Source: Hyphomicrobiales bacterium (lineage in GTDB: Bacteria; Pseudomonadota; Alphaproteobacteria; Rhizobiales; MH13). From it: 64,000 bases of DNA. A program made the translations under genes and the position numbers. Below, one piece after another: positions 47,636-56,686 of this stretch (positions are counted from its first letter, which is position 1; each line of letters begins with the position of its first letter). The stretch spans positions 124,001 through 188,000 of the forward strand of contig JAEPOK010000002.1 in assembly GCA_017642935.1 (NCBI GenBank), in the 5' to 3' direction. A model generated the notes under the pieces. The model worked only from the letters and a program-made list of their open reading frames with translations. It was not told the DNA's origin and searched no databases.

Positions 47636-48862
47636 ATGACCGGATCAACCGCTCTTCGCTCTCTTGTTCTCTCCGCCGCACTTCTCGGCGCTGCACCGGC
47701 ATCTGCCGACAGTCTGGCCGATTTTGACGCCTTGGCAGATGCCGCACGCGGCGAGACCGTGTTCTTCCATGCCTGGTCGGGCGACCCGACGATCAACGCC
47801 TATATCGAATGGGCGGGCGATGAGATTGAGGCCCGCTTCGGCATAGAGGTTGAGCATGTGCGGGTGACCGATACGGCCGACGTGGTCGGCATCGTGCTCG
47901 CGGAAACCGCAGCAGGCCGCGACAGTGGCGGTTCGGTCGATCTGGTGTGGATCAACGGGGAAAACTTCATTGCGCTCAAAGATGCGGGCCTGCTCTACGC
48001 CCCGGATGACGAAGGCTGGGCGCATCGCCTGCCGAACTGGGAGCTTGTTGATGTGGCCGGCAACCCGTCGCTGACCACCGATTTCACCGTTCCGGTCGAG
48101 GGCTTTCAAGCACCCTGGGGCACAGTTCAGTTCTCCTTTTATTATGATAGCGAAGCGATCGACGAAACGCCGTCGAACCTGGACGAGTTGCTCACCTGGG
48201 CAGAGGCCAATCCAGGCCGTTTCACCTATCCGCAACCGCCAAACTTTCTCGGCTCGACCTTCTTAAAACTTCTGCTTGCCTACACCATCGACGACCGTGA
48301 TCGTCTTGGTGCGCCTCTACCTGAGCAGGAAGCCGAAGAAGCGTTGGCGCCGCTTTTCGCTTATCTCGATGAGTTGCACCCGCACCTCTGGCGCTCCGGG
48401 CGAACCTTTCCTGCGAACCAGGCCGCGCTGCGCCAGCTCTTCGGCGACGGTGAGATCGTCATCGGCTTTGCCAACAATCCAGCCGAGGCTTCCGGCGCGA
48501 TTGCTCGCGATGAGTTTCCAGCCTCGACGCGATCCTTCGTCCTGGATGATGGCATGATCGCCAATTCCCATTTCGTGGCGATCCCGTCCAATGCCAACGC
48601 GCCGCAAGCGGCTTTGGTGGTTGCCAACTTCCTGATGTCGCCGATTGCCCAGTTGCGCAAACAGGATCCGGCGGTCTGGGGCGATTTCACCGTCCTCGAC
48701 ATTGCAGCGCTTGATCAAAACATCCAAGACGGTTTCGCCGCGCTTGATCTAGGTCCGGCGACACTAACGCCTAGCGAGCTTGGCCCAGCAATTTCCGAGC
48801 CACACACCAGCTGGTTGACAGCCATCGAAGCCATGTGGGCGGCTCGTTACCAGGGCGGTTAG
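47636..48862 (+). CDS. ABC transporter substrate-binding protein, YnjB type
   Basis: A 408-residue periplasmic binding protein. Signal peptide 1-24 (SAALLGAAPASA), followed by the YnjB-like domain: VFFHAWSGDPTINAYIEWAG near 42, a block LVWINGENFIALKDAGLLY near 103 and QAPWGTVQFSFYYDSEAID near 161. It belongs to the extracellular solute-binding family 1. YnjB of E. coli has no proven substrate; thiamine or a derivative has been suggested in annotations, but no TPP riboswitch is seen here. The gene is followed after 23 bases by the permease. Confidence 0.9.
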   Translation: MTGSTALRSLVLSAALLGAAPASADSLADFDALADAARGETVFFHAWSGDPTINAYIEWAGDEIEARFGIEVEHVRVTDTADVVGIVLAETAAGRDSGGSVDLVWINGENFIALKDAGLLYAPDDEGWAHRLPNWELVDVAGNPSLTTDFTVPVEGFQAPWGTVQFSFYYDSEAIDETPSNLDELLTWAEANPGRFTYPQPPNFLGSTFLKLLLAYTIDDRDRLGAPLPEQEAEEALAPLFAYLDELHPHLWRSGRTFPANQAALRQLFGDGEIVIGFANNPAEASGAIARDEFPASTRSFVLDDGMIANSHFVAIPSNANAPQAALVVANFLMSPIAQLRKQDPAVWGDFTVLDIAALDQNIQDGFAALDLGPATLTPSELGPAISEPHTSWLTAIEAMWAARYQGG

Positions 48863-48885
48863 GCGTCTAGGCTGAGGCTGACTGG

Positions 48886-50574
48886 GTGCCGAACTGGCTA
48901 CGCCTTGCGCCGGGCCTGACGATTGCTCTGTTGATCGTGCCGGTGGCCGCCGGGCTGATAGCAGCCCTCCTGCCAGCCTTCGGTTACTTTCCTCCGCTGG
49001 GCGGTATGGGCCTGTCGCTCGACCCGCTACGCGACGTGCTGTCGGCGCCTGGCATCTGGCGGTCGATCGGCCTTGCCGCGCTAGTTGGCCTGCTTTCTCC
49101 GCTGATCGCCCTAGCTCTTACTTTTCTGCTGCTTGCCTGCGTGTGGGATACCAAAGGCCTGTCGGCCGTCCGCCGTATGGTCGCGCCGCTTTTGTCCGTG
49201 CCGCACGCCGCAGCTGCCGTCGGCCTTGCCTTTCTCATCGCCCCCTCGGGTTTTCTATTCCGGCTGATCTCGCCAGAGTTCACCGGCTGGGAGCGACCAC
49301 CCGATCTCTTGATCGTCAACGATCTTTGGGGCCTCTCCATGGTCGCGGGGCTGGTCGCTAAGGAGATGCCGTTTCTCCTGCTCATGGCGCTCGCGGCCTT
49401 GCCAGCGCTGGACGGTTCGCGGCGACGCATGGTGATGGCTTCCCTCGGTTATGGTCGCGGCACCGGCTTTTTTATCGCCATTGCGCCGCAGCTTTACCAA
49501 CTGATCCGACTGCCGCTGTTCGCTGTGATCGCTTACGCTTCCTCTGTTGCCGACGTGGCCATCGTGCTCGGACCGACAACGCCGGCGCCCTTGCCGGTGC
49601 GCATTTTGGAATGGGCGTCCGACCCTGAGCTTGCTACCCGCTTCACAGCTGCCGCGGCCGCGCTGATCCAAATCCTTTTGACCTTGTCCTTGCTCGGCTT
49701 TTGGATGCTCGGCGAGCGGGTAGCGGCCCGATTATGGATGCGGGTCACGGCGTCTGGCATTCGCTCCGGTGGTGGCGCAGTGCCAAGGGCCGTCGGCTTG
49801 GTGGTTTCCTTGCTGCCGATGCTCGCTATCGCGCTTGGCCTGGTACTTCTCATCCTCTGGTCCTTCGCCGGCCGGTGGCGCTTCCCCGACACCTTTCCCG
49901 CATCATGGACATTGCGCGTCTGGGATCAGCTCGGCGGCGGCGCTATGGAGCTCGCTACCACGTCGCTGGTCGTTGCCGTGGTGCCGACTCTGATCGCGGC
50001 CATCCTGATCGTCGGCTGCTTGGAAGTAGAGCACGCGACCGGGCGCACCGGCGGCAACCGCTCGCTTCTAATCCTCTATGTGCCCCTGCTGGTGCCGCAG
50101 GTGACTTTTCTATTTGGCTTGCAGTTTCTTGGCGTCGTGCTTCGCGCTGATGGGTTGATGGTCTCGGTGATGTTCGCCCATTTGGTCTTCATCCTGCCCT
50201 ACATGTTTCTCTCGCTCGCCGATCCCTATCGCCGATTCGATCGGCGCATGCTGCAGGTGGCGGCGGGACTTGGCATGGGATACTGGCGGCGCCTGTTTCA
50301 GGTTCGGCTGCCCATGATGGTCGGGCCTTTGCTAACGGCGCTGGCGATCGGCATCGCAGTTTCCATCGGTCAGTATCTGCCGACCCTGCTGATCGGTGCG
50401 GGACGTGTGCCGACGCTGACAACCGAGGCCGTTGCTCTCTCCGCGGGGGGTGATCGGCGGGCCTTGGCTGTGGCGGCTAGTCTGCAAGCGCTGCTGCCGT
50501 TCGTTGCGTTCTGGATCGCGCTTGCCGTGCCGGCCTTCCTTGCGCGCAGCCGCCGCGGCATGCAAACCCGATGA
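48886..50574 (+). CDS. ABC transporter permease, YnjC type (two fused permease domains)
   Basis: A 562-residue inner membrane protein with two BPD_transp_1 permease domains fused, about twelve helices in all. The coupling EAA loops are ASLGYGRGTGFFIAIAPQ near residue 186 in the first half and VAAGLGMGYWRRLFQVRLP near residue 459 in the second. Such a fused permease is typical of iron, thiamine and YnjC-type importers. It starts with GTG at 48886 (weak GAGGCTG upstream) and its TGA overlaps the ATPase ATG by four bases. Confidence 0.91.
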   Translation: MPNWLRLAPGLTIALLIVPVAAGLIAALLPAFGYFPPLGGMGLSLDPLRDVLSAPGIWRSIGLAALVGLLSPLIALALTFLLLACVWDTKGLSAVRRMVAPLLSVPHAAAAVGLAFLIAPSGFLFRLISPEFTGWERPPDLLIVNDLWGLSMVAGLVAKEMPFLLLMALAALPALDGSRRRMVMASLGYGRGTGFFIAIAPQLYQLIRLPLFAVIAYASSVADVAIVLGPTTPAPLPVRILEWASDPELATRFTAAAAALIQILLTLSLLGFWMLGERVAARLWMRVTASGIRSGGGAVPRAVGLVVSLLPMLAIALGLVLLILWSFAGRWRFPDTFPASWTLRVWDQLGGGAMELATTSLVVAVVPTLIAAILIVGCLEVEHATGRTGGNRSLLILYVPLLVPQVTFLFGLQFLGVVLRADGLMVSVMFAHLVFILPYMFLSLADPYRRFDRRMLQVAAGLGMGYWRRLFQVRLPMMVGPLLTALAIGIAVSIGQYLPTLLIGAGRVPTLTTEAVALSAGGDRRALAVAASLQALLPFVAFWIALAVPAFLARSRRGMQTR

Positions 50575-51227
50575 GAATGAAAACGCCGACCACCGACACA
50601 CTGCGCCTAGATGCAGTGACCATCACGCTTGAGGGTCACACGCTGATCGAAATCAGCGCCGAGGTCGCGCCCGGCGATGTGCTGACCGTGATGGGGCCGT
50701 CCGGCTCCGGCAAATCGACGCTCTTGCACGCCTTGGCAGGCTCGTTGTCACCGGTGTTCGAGCTTTCCGGCTCGGTCTTCCTTGGCGACATTGATGTGCT
50801 CGCCCTGCCCGCCGAGACGCGGCGCATGGGGCTATTGTTCCAGGACCCGCTGCTCTTTCCGCACCTTTCGGTTTGCGGCAACGTTATGATCGCCATTCCG
50901 CGTGCGGTCTCCAAGGCGCGTGGCGAGCGTCAAAACCTTGCCGAGGAGGCGCTGACAGCGATCGGGCTGGAAGGCTATGGCCCGCGCGACCCGGCGACCT
51001 TGTCGGGCGGGCAAGCGGCGCGGGTGGCTCTGCAACGCACGCTGCTCTCACAGCCGCGCGCACTGCTGCTCGACGAACCTTTCTCCAAGCTCGACGCGGC
51101 GCTGCGCCAAGAGATGCGCCAACTGGTTTTCGATCACGCAAAGGCGCGCAACTTGCCAGTGGTTTTGGTCACCCATGATCCGGCGGACGCTGAGGCGGCT
51201 GGTGGCGAAGTCTTCGTCCTAAAGTAA
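50571..51227 (+). CDS. ABC transporter ATP-binding protein, YnjD type
   Basis: A 218-residue ABC ATPase. Walker A GPSGSGKSTLLH near residue 40, Q-loop in LLFQDPLLFPHLSV near 86, signature TLSGGQAARVALQR near 143, Walker B ALLLDEPFSKLD near 166 and the switch histidine in VLVTHDPADAEAAGG near 200. Short, single-domain type without a regulatory tail. It energises the YnjC-like permease. The ATG overlaps the permease stop (ATGA) and its last nine bases overlap the convergent hydrolase gene. Confidence 0.92.
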   Translation: MRMKTPTTDTLRLDAVTITLEGHTLIEISAEVAPGDVLTVMGPSGSGKSTLLHALAGSLSPVFELSGSVFLGDIDVLALPAETRRMGLLFQDPLLFPHLSVCGNVMIAIPRAVSKARGERQNLAEEALTAIGLEGYGPRDPATLSGGQAARVALQRTLLSQPRALLLDEPFSKLDAALRQEMRQLVFDHAKARNLPVVLVTHDPADAEAAGGEVFVLK

Positions 51228-52007
51228 GGCCCCGCGCGCCTGGCTCGGCAGCGCATCGAGCACACGGACAAGTGTGGCCAAGTCCTCATCGCGCGACAGC
51301 CTGTGATCGCCATCCTTGATCAGTGTCATCACCACATCCTCGCCGGCCAACACATCCATCAGTTTTAGCGCGTGGGTGTGCGGGACATCGGGATCGGCAA
51401 CGCCTTGCAGGATGCGCACCGGACAGGCCGTTTCGATCATGCCGTCGAGAATCAGATGGTTCTTGCCGTCCTCGATCAGGGCGCGCGTGATGATGGTGGG
51501 TTCAGGGTCATAAGGGCTGGGCTCGACCAGTTGCCCTTCATTCATAATGATCTGCTGCTGGGTTTCTGAAAATTTCGGCCACATTAGCTTTTGCGTGAAA
51601 TCAGGCGCAGGCGCGATCAGGACGAGCGCCTTGATGCGGCTAGCACGCCCTTCGGCTTTGGCTTTTTTGGCTTCCTCAATGGCCAGCAACAGCGCGATCC
51701 ATCCACCCATGGAGGAACCGACCAGAATCGTTTCGTCGGACGCTTCGGCCTCGATCATGGCTGCCGCATCCTCGCGCCAGGATCCGATTGTCCCGTCGGT
51801 GAACGCACCGGAAGATTGGCCGTGCCCGCCATAGTCGAACCGCAGGCAGGCCTGGCCGCGCTCCTTGGCGTACTCTTCAACCTTCATGGCTTTGGAGCCC
51901 GTCATGTCGGAGCGGAAACCGCCGAGCCAAACAAGTGTTGGCGCGTTACCATCGGTTTTCTCAAAGGCAAGCCTGTGCGAGCCACGGTCGAAGAAGGAAG
52001 GGGACAT
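51219..52007 (-). CDS. Alpha/beta hydrolase, ABHD10-like
   Basis: A 262-residue serine hydrolase. The oxyanion region is VWLGGFRSDMTGSKA near residue 26, the nucleophile elbow is GSSMGGW near residue 97, the acid is in GVADPDVPHTHA near 207 and the histidine in DGDHRLSR near 236. The N-terminal pattern (LGGFRSDMTGSKA, RFDYGGHGQSSG) is that of the ABHD10 group, carboxylesterases that include mitochondrial depalmitoylating and acyl-glucuronide-cleaving enzymes. Substrate here is unknown. It overlaps the 3' end of the ynjD-like gene by nine bases and is divergent from the glycosyltransferase. Confidence 0.88.
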   Translation of the reverse strand: MSPSFFDRGSHRLAFEKTDGNAPTLVWLGGFRSDMTGSKAMKVEEYAKERGQACLRFDYGGHGQSSGAFTDGTIGSWREDAAAMIEAEASDETILVGSSMGGWIALLLAIEEAKKAKAEGRASRIKALVLIAPAPDFTQKLMWPKFSETQQQIIMNEGQLVEPSPYDPEPTIITRALIEDGKNHLILDGMIETACPVRILQGVADPDVPHTHALKLMDVLAGEDVVMTLIKDGDHRLSRDEDLATLVRVLDALPSQARGALL

Positions 52008-52110
52008 GGGATTGGACGCTCCGCGTTTGCATTTTGCGTTTCGTTAATCGGCGGTATAGCAAGCGCCCATCGCTTCGCCAGCCCTGCTGGCCGTTAGAAA
52101 GCTCTATGCC

Positions 52111-53220
52111 TTGCGTGTCCTGCAAATTGTTCCAGAACTTGAAACCGGCGGAGCGGAGCTGACCACCGTCGATATTGCCCATGCACTGGTCGATGCAGGA
52201 CATGAGGCGTTTGTTGTGAGTGAAGGTGGGCGCATGGTCGCCGACCTGCCAGGCGCCGCTCGGCACATCACTTTACCCGTCGCGTCCAAAAACCCACTGA
52301 CGATTGTCGCCAACGCCCGGCGGGTTGGTGCGCTCTGCAAACGCGAGAAGATCGATCTCATCCACGTTCGCAGTCGCGCGCCGGCCTGGTCAGGTTTAAT
52401 GGCGGCGCGCTCTGCCAAAATCCCGTTTGTCACGACATACCACGGGGCCTACCAGGCCTCGAACGGTCTCAAGCGTTGGTACAACTCGGTAATGGCACGC
52501 GGTGATGTGGTAATCGCCAATTCGCAGTTCACCGCCGACAGCATTGCCGCGCGCTATCCATTTGCGAAGGATGAACTGACAGTCATCCATCGCGGCACCG
52601 ATCTGACCCTCTATGACGGTTCTGCTGAACCCTATGATTGGAGCCTGCCCCAAAACGCTCACGTAGTGGTGCAGATCGCCCGCCTCACCGAATGGAAAGG
52701 GCAAAGCGTTGCCATTGGCGCGCTGGCTGGTCTGCCGGAAGACGTGCATTTGGTTCTGGCCGGTGATGATCAGGGCCGCACCGACTATCGTGACAGTCTG
52801 ATCCGCCTCGCCGATCGGGCCGAAGTCGCCCACCGCGTTCACCTGGTAGGCCATGTCGATGCGCCACGCGCGCTCGCCTCGGCCGATGTCTGCATTGTAC
52901 CGTCAACACAGCCGGAAGCCTTTGGGCGCGCCGCGGTCGAAGCGCAAGCTGCTGCGGTGCCGGTGGTCGTGTCAAAACTCGGCGCTGTGCCTGAAACCGT
53001 GCTCGCGCCACCACTTGTCGCCGACGAGGCGCGCACCGGTTGGCATGTGAAGCCGGGCGACCCGATGGCGCTCTGCAACGGTATTCGTGAAGCCCTTGCC
53101 CTTGAAGGGGCAGCGCGCGATGCCCATGTCGGGCGGGCAAGAGAGCATGTTCATGCTCGCTTTTCGCTGGACGCCATGTGCCAGGCAACCCTTGCCGTTT
53201 ACCGCCGATTGGTGCCTTGA
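52111..53220 (+). CDS. Glycosyltransferase family 4 protein
   Basis: A 369-residue GT-B fold glycosyltransferase. The N-terminal acceptor domain opens with LQIVPELETGGAELTTVDIA, a common GT4 start, and the nucleotide-sugar site is in the second half: QIARLTEWKGQ near residue 190 and the EX7E block CIVPSTQPEAFGRAAVEAQA near 264-285. Probably adds a sugar to a lipopolysaccharide core or another cell-surface glycan; the acceptor cannot be told. The frame begins at a TTG (52111) with AGAAAG 10 bases upstream; no in-frame ATG precedes the conserved LQIVPELE. Confidence 0.9.
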   Translation: MRVLQIVPELETGGAELTTVDIAHALVDAGHEAFVVSEGGRMVADLPGAARHITLPVASKNPLTIVANARRVGALCKREKIDLIHVRSRAPAWSGLMAARSAKIPFVTTYHGAYQASNGLKRWYNSVMARGDVVIANSQFTADSIAARYPFAKDELTVIHRGTDLTLYDGSAEPYDWSLPQNAHVVVQIARLTEWKGQSVAIGALAGLPEDVHLVLAGDDQGRTDYRDSLIRLADRAEVAHRVHLVGHVDAPRALASADVCIVPSTQPEAFGRAAVEAQAAAVPVVVSKLGAVPETVLAPPLVADEARTGWHVKPGDPMALCNGIREALALEGAARDAHVGRAREHVHARFSLDAMCQATLAVYRRLVP

Positions 53221-53351
53221 GCATCCGATCAGCGGTAAAAAGCGTCCATTCACCCGGAAACCACGATCAAACCCGCTAACTTTGCCCTGTGCAATCTTGC
53301 CACAGGCGCGCGCTTGCGGCACAACTCCTCACCCCAAAAGATCAACGTCCT

Positions 53352-53367
53352 AGGAGACATCACCATT
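53352..53367 (+). promoter_or_regulatory. Ribosome-binding site and ATT start codon of infC
   Basis: AGGAG at 53352-53356 is followed after eight bases by ATT at 53365-53367, which opens the sequence [20 protein letters not shown], the usual N-terminus of IF-3. No ATG, GTG or TTG lies at this distance. AUU is the rare start codon through which IF-3 represses its own synthesis in E. coli. Confidence 0.8.
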
Positions 53368-53976
53368 CGCCGTCCACACCGTTCACAAGCCGTTGTCAAA
53401 GAAGGCCCGCGCATCAATGACAAAATCCGCTCATCATCCGTTCAGCTGATCGACGCTGAAGGAGACAATCGCGGAGAAACCGATACCCGCGAGGCTCTGG
53501 AACTTGCCCAATCCGCCGGGCTCGACCTGGTGGAAATTTCGCCCAACGCCAATCCTCCGGTCTGCAAGATCATGGATTATGGGCGCTTCAAGTATCAGCA
53601 GCAAAAGAAGGCCGCTGAAGCGAAGAAGAAGCAGAAGACGGTTGAGGTGAAAGAGGTCAAGATGCGGCCGAACATCGACACGCATGATTACGACGTGAAG
53701 ATGCGCAACGCCCGCCGCTTTTTTAACTCCGGCGACAAGGTGAAGTTCACGCTGCGCTTCCGTGGCCGCGAAATGGCGCACCAAAACCTCGGCATGGATG
53801 TCTTGATGAAGGTGAAGGCGGAAACCGAGGAGTACGCTAAGGTCGAAGCCCATCCGAAGATGGAAGGCCGCCAGATGATGATGGTTTTGGCCCCGATACC
53901 GGCCATGGTCGGCAAGATCGACGTCAAAGGCGAACACGAGCCTGAAAATGACGGGCCGGATGACGGCGAGGATTAG
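53365..53976 (+). CDS. infC: Translation initiation factor IF-3
   Basis: A 203-residue IF-3. N-domain at about 17-85 ([40 protein letters not shown], then [10 protein letters not shown]), lysine-rich linker at about 85-100, C-domain 100-185 ([34 protein letters not shown]). The C-terminal tail is acidic ([15 protein letters not shown]), as in many alphaproteobacteria. It keeps the small subunit free and checks the start codon. I use the ATT start; a TTG further upstream (53314) would add 17 unrelated residues and lacks a ribosome-binding site. A strong terminator follows, so infC is not joined to rpmI. Confidence 0.96.
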   Translation: MRRPHRSQAVVKEGPRINDKIRSSSVQLIDAEGDNRGETDTREALELAQSAGLDLVEISPNANPPVCKIMDYGRFKYQQQKKAAEAKKKQKTVEVKEVKMRPNIDTHDYDVKMRNARRFFNSGDKVKFTLRFRGREMAHQNLGMDVLMKVKAETEEYAKVEAHPKMEGRQMMMVLAPIPAMVGKIDVKGEHEPENDGPDDGED

Positions 53977-53988
53977 AGATTGGAAAAG

Positions 53989-54010
53989 CCCCGCTTCGGC
54001 GGGGTTTTTT
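53989..54010 (+). terminator. Rho-independent terminator after infC
   Basis: CCCCGC (53989-53994), TTCG loop, GCGGGG (53999-54004), then six T (54005-54010). A textbook UUCG tetraloop terminator 12 bases after the infC stop. Confidence 0.93.
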
Positions 54011-54030
54011 GATGACCAGTCGATGAAGGC

Positions 54031-54522
54031 ATGATCAACACCGACCGACTTGTCCTACGCCGTGCGCGTCTTGAGGATGCGCCCGCGCTTTTCGAGGTCT
54101 TCGGCGATCCACAAGCCATGGCTTATTGGGACACGCTTCCGCATGCGGACATCACGATTACGGAACGTTTTGTACGGTGGATGGCGACCTCGGACGGCGT
54201 CACGAGTGATGATTTCGTCGTCGAACTTGAAGGCACGGTCATCGGTAAGGCCGGCTTTTGGCGCAAACCGGAAATTGGCTACATCCTGCACCGCAATCAC
54301 TGGGGTAAGGGTCTGGCGAAAGAGGCTTTGACCGTGCTGATCGCCCGCGCTTTCCAACATCATGGCTGGGACCACATCACGGCGGAAATTGATCCACGCA
54401 ACGAACGCTCACGCAGACTTTTGTTAGGCCTTGGGTTTGCCGAAACGGGTTTTGCGGAAAAGACAATAAAGGTGGGTGATCAGTGGGTCGATAGCGCCGA
54501 TTTTCACCTCGATCGGCCTTAA
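54031..54522 (+). CDS. GNAT family N-acetyltransferase (RimJ/RimL type)
   Basis: A 163-residue acetyltransferase of the Acetyltransf_3 group. It opens TDRLVLRRARLEDAPALFEV, the standard start of RimJ-like enzymes, and the acetyl-CoA site is ILHRNHWGKGLAKEAL near residue 88 with the following ITAEIDPRNERSRRLLLGLGF block. Enzymes of this group acetylate protein N-termini, including those of ribosomal proteins, or small metabolites. Its position between infC and rpmI-rplT is suggestive of a ribosomal target but could be coincidence. It starts 21 bases after the infC terminator. Confidence 0.87.
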   Translation: MINTDRLVLRRARLEDAPALFEVFGDPQAMAYWDTLPHADITITERFVRWMATSDGVTSDDFVVELEGTVIGKAGFWRKPEIGYILHRNHWGKGLAKEALTVLIARAFQHHGWDHITAEIDPRNERSRRLLLGLGFAETGFAEKTIKVGDQWVDSADFHLDRP

Positions 54523-54714
54523 GAACCGTAACGCGCCATTCTGCTGCCCAACCCCTTGCCCCCTTGGTTCTTTGGCGGTATAGCACCGCCTTCATCAGCG
54601 GGCCGGCCAGTGTTGGGCTGCCGTGTTTGCTGAACCGCTCACGCCAGATTTTATCAGGCTGCGTAACCTTCGCCCGCGCATCTCTTTCGCTCGGGCCAAC
54701 ATGAGACGAGCAAA

Positions 54715-54915
54715 ATGCCCAAGATGAAGACCAATTCGGGCGCGAAGAAGCGCTTCAAACTGACTGCCTCCGGCAAGGTCAAAGTTGCCCAGGCCGGCAA
54801 GCAACACGGCATGATCAAGCGGAGTAACAAGTTCATCCGCCAAGCCCGTGGCACCATGGTGATGGCCGAACCCGATGCACGGGTTGTGCGCAAGCACTTC
54901 CTGCCGAACGGCTGA
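54715..54915 (+). CDS. rpmI: 50S ribosomal protein L35
   Basis: A 66-residue ribosomal protein beginning [20 protein letters not shown], the invariant L35 N-terminus, with a basic middle ([18 protein letters not shown]) and the C-terminus HFLPNG. It is followed after 38 bases by rplT. In the 190-base stretch before it there is a 6-bp hairpin (GGCGGT/ACCGCC, 54574-54590) without a T-run. In enterobacteria L20 represses this operon through leader RNA; whether that holds here cannot be seen. Confidence 0.98.
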   Translation: MPKMKTNSGAKKRFKLTASGKVKVAQAGKQHGMIKRSNKFIRQARGTMVMAEPDARVVRKHFLPNG

Positions 54916-54953
54916 TCGCCCTTTCTTTCAAAATTCAGTTTGGAGCCTGACCC

Positions 54954-55310
54954 ATGTCACGCGTTTCTCGCGGCGTCACAAACCACGCCCGCCACAAAAA
55001 AGTAATCAAGCAAGCCAAAGGCTATTATGGCCGCCGGAAGAACACGATCCGCGTTGCGATGCAGGCCGTGGAAAAGGCGAACCAGTACGCCTACCGCGAC
55101 CGCCGCAACAAAAAGCGCGCCTTCCGCTCGCTCTGGATCCAGCGCATCAACGCTGCGGTTCGTGAGCAGGGCATGACCTACGGCACGTTCATCAACGGCC
55201 TGACCAAGGCTGGTGTTGAAGTGGACCGCAAAGTGTTGTCGGACCTTGCCGTACATGAGCCGGCAGCATTTACAGCGCTGGTCGACCAGGCCAAAGGTGC
55301 GCTGGCTTAG
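54954..55310 (+). CDS. rplT: 50S ribosomal protein L20
   Basis: A 118-residue ribosomal protein with the L20 signature [16 protein letters not shown]-type segment (here [20 protein letters not shown]) at about 20-40, the [20 protein letters not shown] block and the C-terminal [21 protein letters not shown]20 binds 23S rRNA early in 50S assembly. It is cotranscribed with rpmI and followed by a terminator. Confidence 0.98.
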   Translation: MSRVSRGVTNHARHKKVIKQAKGYYGRRKNTIRVAMQAVEKANQYAYRDRRNKKRAFRSLWIQRINAAVREQGMTYGTFINGLTKAGVEVDRKVLSDLAVHEPAAFTALVDQAKGALA

Positions 55311-55361
55311 GGGCAGGTGGGCTTAAGGGCATTTGGGCCTAAGCCAACCTGGCATTCGATC

Positions 55362-55397
55362 AAAAGCCCCGCCAGCGCATCGTTGGTGGGGCTTTTT
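55362..55397 (+). terminator. Rho-independent terminator after rplT
   Basis: AGCCCCGCCA (55365-55374) pairs with TGGTGGGGCT (55384-55393) with one wobble over a 9-base loop and is followed by TTTTT. It ends the rpmI-rplT transcript and separates it from pheS. Confidence 0.85.
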
Positions 55398-55475
55398 CGT
55401 CTCGTCGTGCATCTTGCCAATTTCCACCCCAGCGCTACAACGCCCGCAACCTCCAATCCGTCGGACATCTGACCC

Positions 55476-56576
55476 ATGAGCGAAGCCGCCACCCTTTCCG
55501 CCATCGACACGTTGGAAGCCGACGTCATGGGCGCGATCCAATCGGCCGAAGATGAAGCCGCGCTCGAAGCCGTGCGTGTCGGCGCTTTGGGTAAAAAGGG
55601 CTCGGTGTCCGAGCAAATGAAAACCCTCGGCAAAATGACGCCGGACGAACGCCAGGTGATGGGCCCTGCGCTCAACGGGCTGAAGGTGAAGCTGACCGAC
55701 GCGATCAATGCCCGTAAGGCTGCGCTGGAAGACGCCGCGCTTGATGCCCGTCTTGCCGCTGAGACGCTGGATGTCACCAAGCCGGTTCTGGTCGGCCCAA
55801 CAGCGGAAGGCCGCATTCATCCGGTGACCCAAGTGATTGATGAGATCACGGCGATTTTCGGAGATATGGGTTTTGCGGTGGCCGAAGGGCCAGACATTGA
55901 AACCGATGAGCTCAACTTCACCGCGCTCAATTTCCCCGAAGGCCATCCGGCTCGGGACATGCACGACACGTTCTTCTTCAATCCAAAGGAAGACGGCGAA
56001 CGGCTGCTACTGCGCACGCACACCTCACCGGTGCAAATCCGCACCATGCGCAGCCAAGAACCACCGATCCGCGTGATCATTCCCGGGCGCACCTATCGCC
56101 AAGACAGCGATCAAACCCATACGCCTATGTTCCATCAGGTCGAAGGCCTGGTGATCGACAAGGAAAGCCATATCGGCCACCTGAAATGGATTCTCGAAGA
56201 GTTCTGCAAGAGCTTTTTCGAACTTCCCTCGGTCACCATGCGCTTTCGCCCGTCCTACTTTCCGTTCACCGAACCGTCGATGGAAGTTGACATCGGCTGC
56301 GACCGGTCCGGCAATGAAGTCAAGCTCGGAGAGGGCGACGACTGGCTGGAGATTTTGGGCTGCGGCATGGTGCACCCCAATGTGCTGCGCAATTGCGGGC
56401 TCGACCCCGATGTCTATCAAGGCTTTGCCTGGGGCATGGGCATCGACCGCCTTGCCATGCTGAAATACGGCATGCCGGATCTCCGCGCCTTCTTTGAGGC
56501 CGATGTGCGCTGGCTAAAACATTACGGCTTTCGCCCGCTCGACATGCCGAGTCTGGTCGGCGGCCTGAGCCGGTAG
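55476..56576 (+). CDS. pheS: Phenylalanine--tRNA ligase alpha subunit
   Basis: A 366-residue class II synthetase alpha subunit. N-terminal coiled coil (1-90) that binds tRNA, motif 1 region [19 protein letters not shown] near residue 111, motif 2 [14 protein letters not shown] near 178 and [17 protein letters not shown] near 200, then [11 protein letters not shown] and motif 3 [18 protein letters not shown] near 325. Activates phenylalanine together with PheT in a heterotetramer. Normally pheT follows directly; here the next genes are a retropepsin-like protease and a phosphomannomutase, and pheT is not in the window. Confidence 0.97.
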   Translation: MSEAATLSAIDTLEADVMGAIQSAEDEAALEAVRVGALGKKGSVSEQMKTLGKMTPDERQVMGPALNGLKVKLTDAINARKAALEDAALDARLAAETLDVTKPVLVGPTAEGRIHPVTQVIDEITAIFGDMGFAVAEGPDIETDELNFTALNFPEGHPARDMHDTFFFNPKEDGERLLLRTHTSPVQIRTMRSQEPPIRVIIPGRTYRQDSDQTHTPMFHQVEGLVIDKESHIGHLKWILEEFCKSFFELPSVTMRFRPSYFPFTEPSMEVDIGCDRSGNEVKLGEGDDWLEILGCGMVHPNVLRNCGLDPDVYQGFAWGMGIDRLAMLKYGMPDLRAFFEADVRWLKHYGFRPLDMPSLVGGLSR

Positions 56577-56686
56577 AGACGGTTGACGAAACCTTTCTGT
56601 CCTGTGGCGCATTGTTCAGGGCAGATTGGCAGAGGTTCAAGCCCTTCGCATTAAACTTCCCCTTCAGTTTTCTCGGAGGGACGGGC

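Noticed and set aside
54574-54590. Hairpin GGCGGT/ACCGCC between the GNAT gene and rpmI as terminator
   Set aside because: No T-run follows on either strand and the stem is only six pairs; it is mentioned only as context for rpmI.
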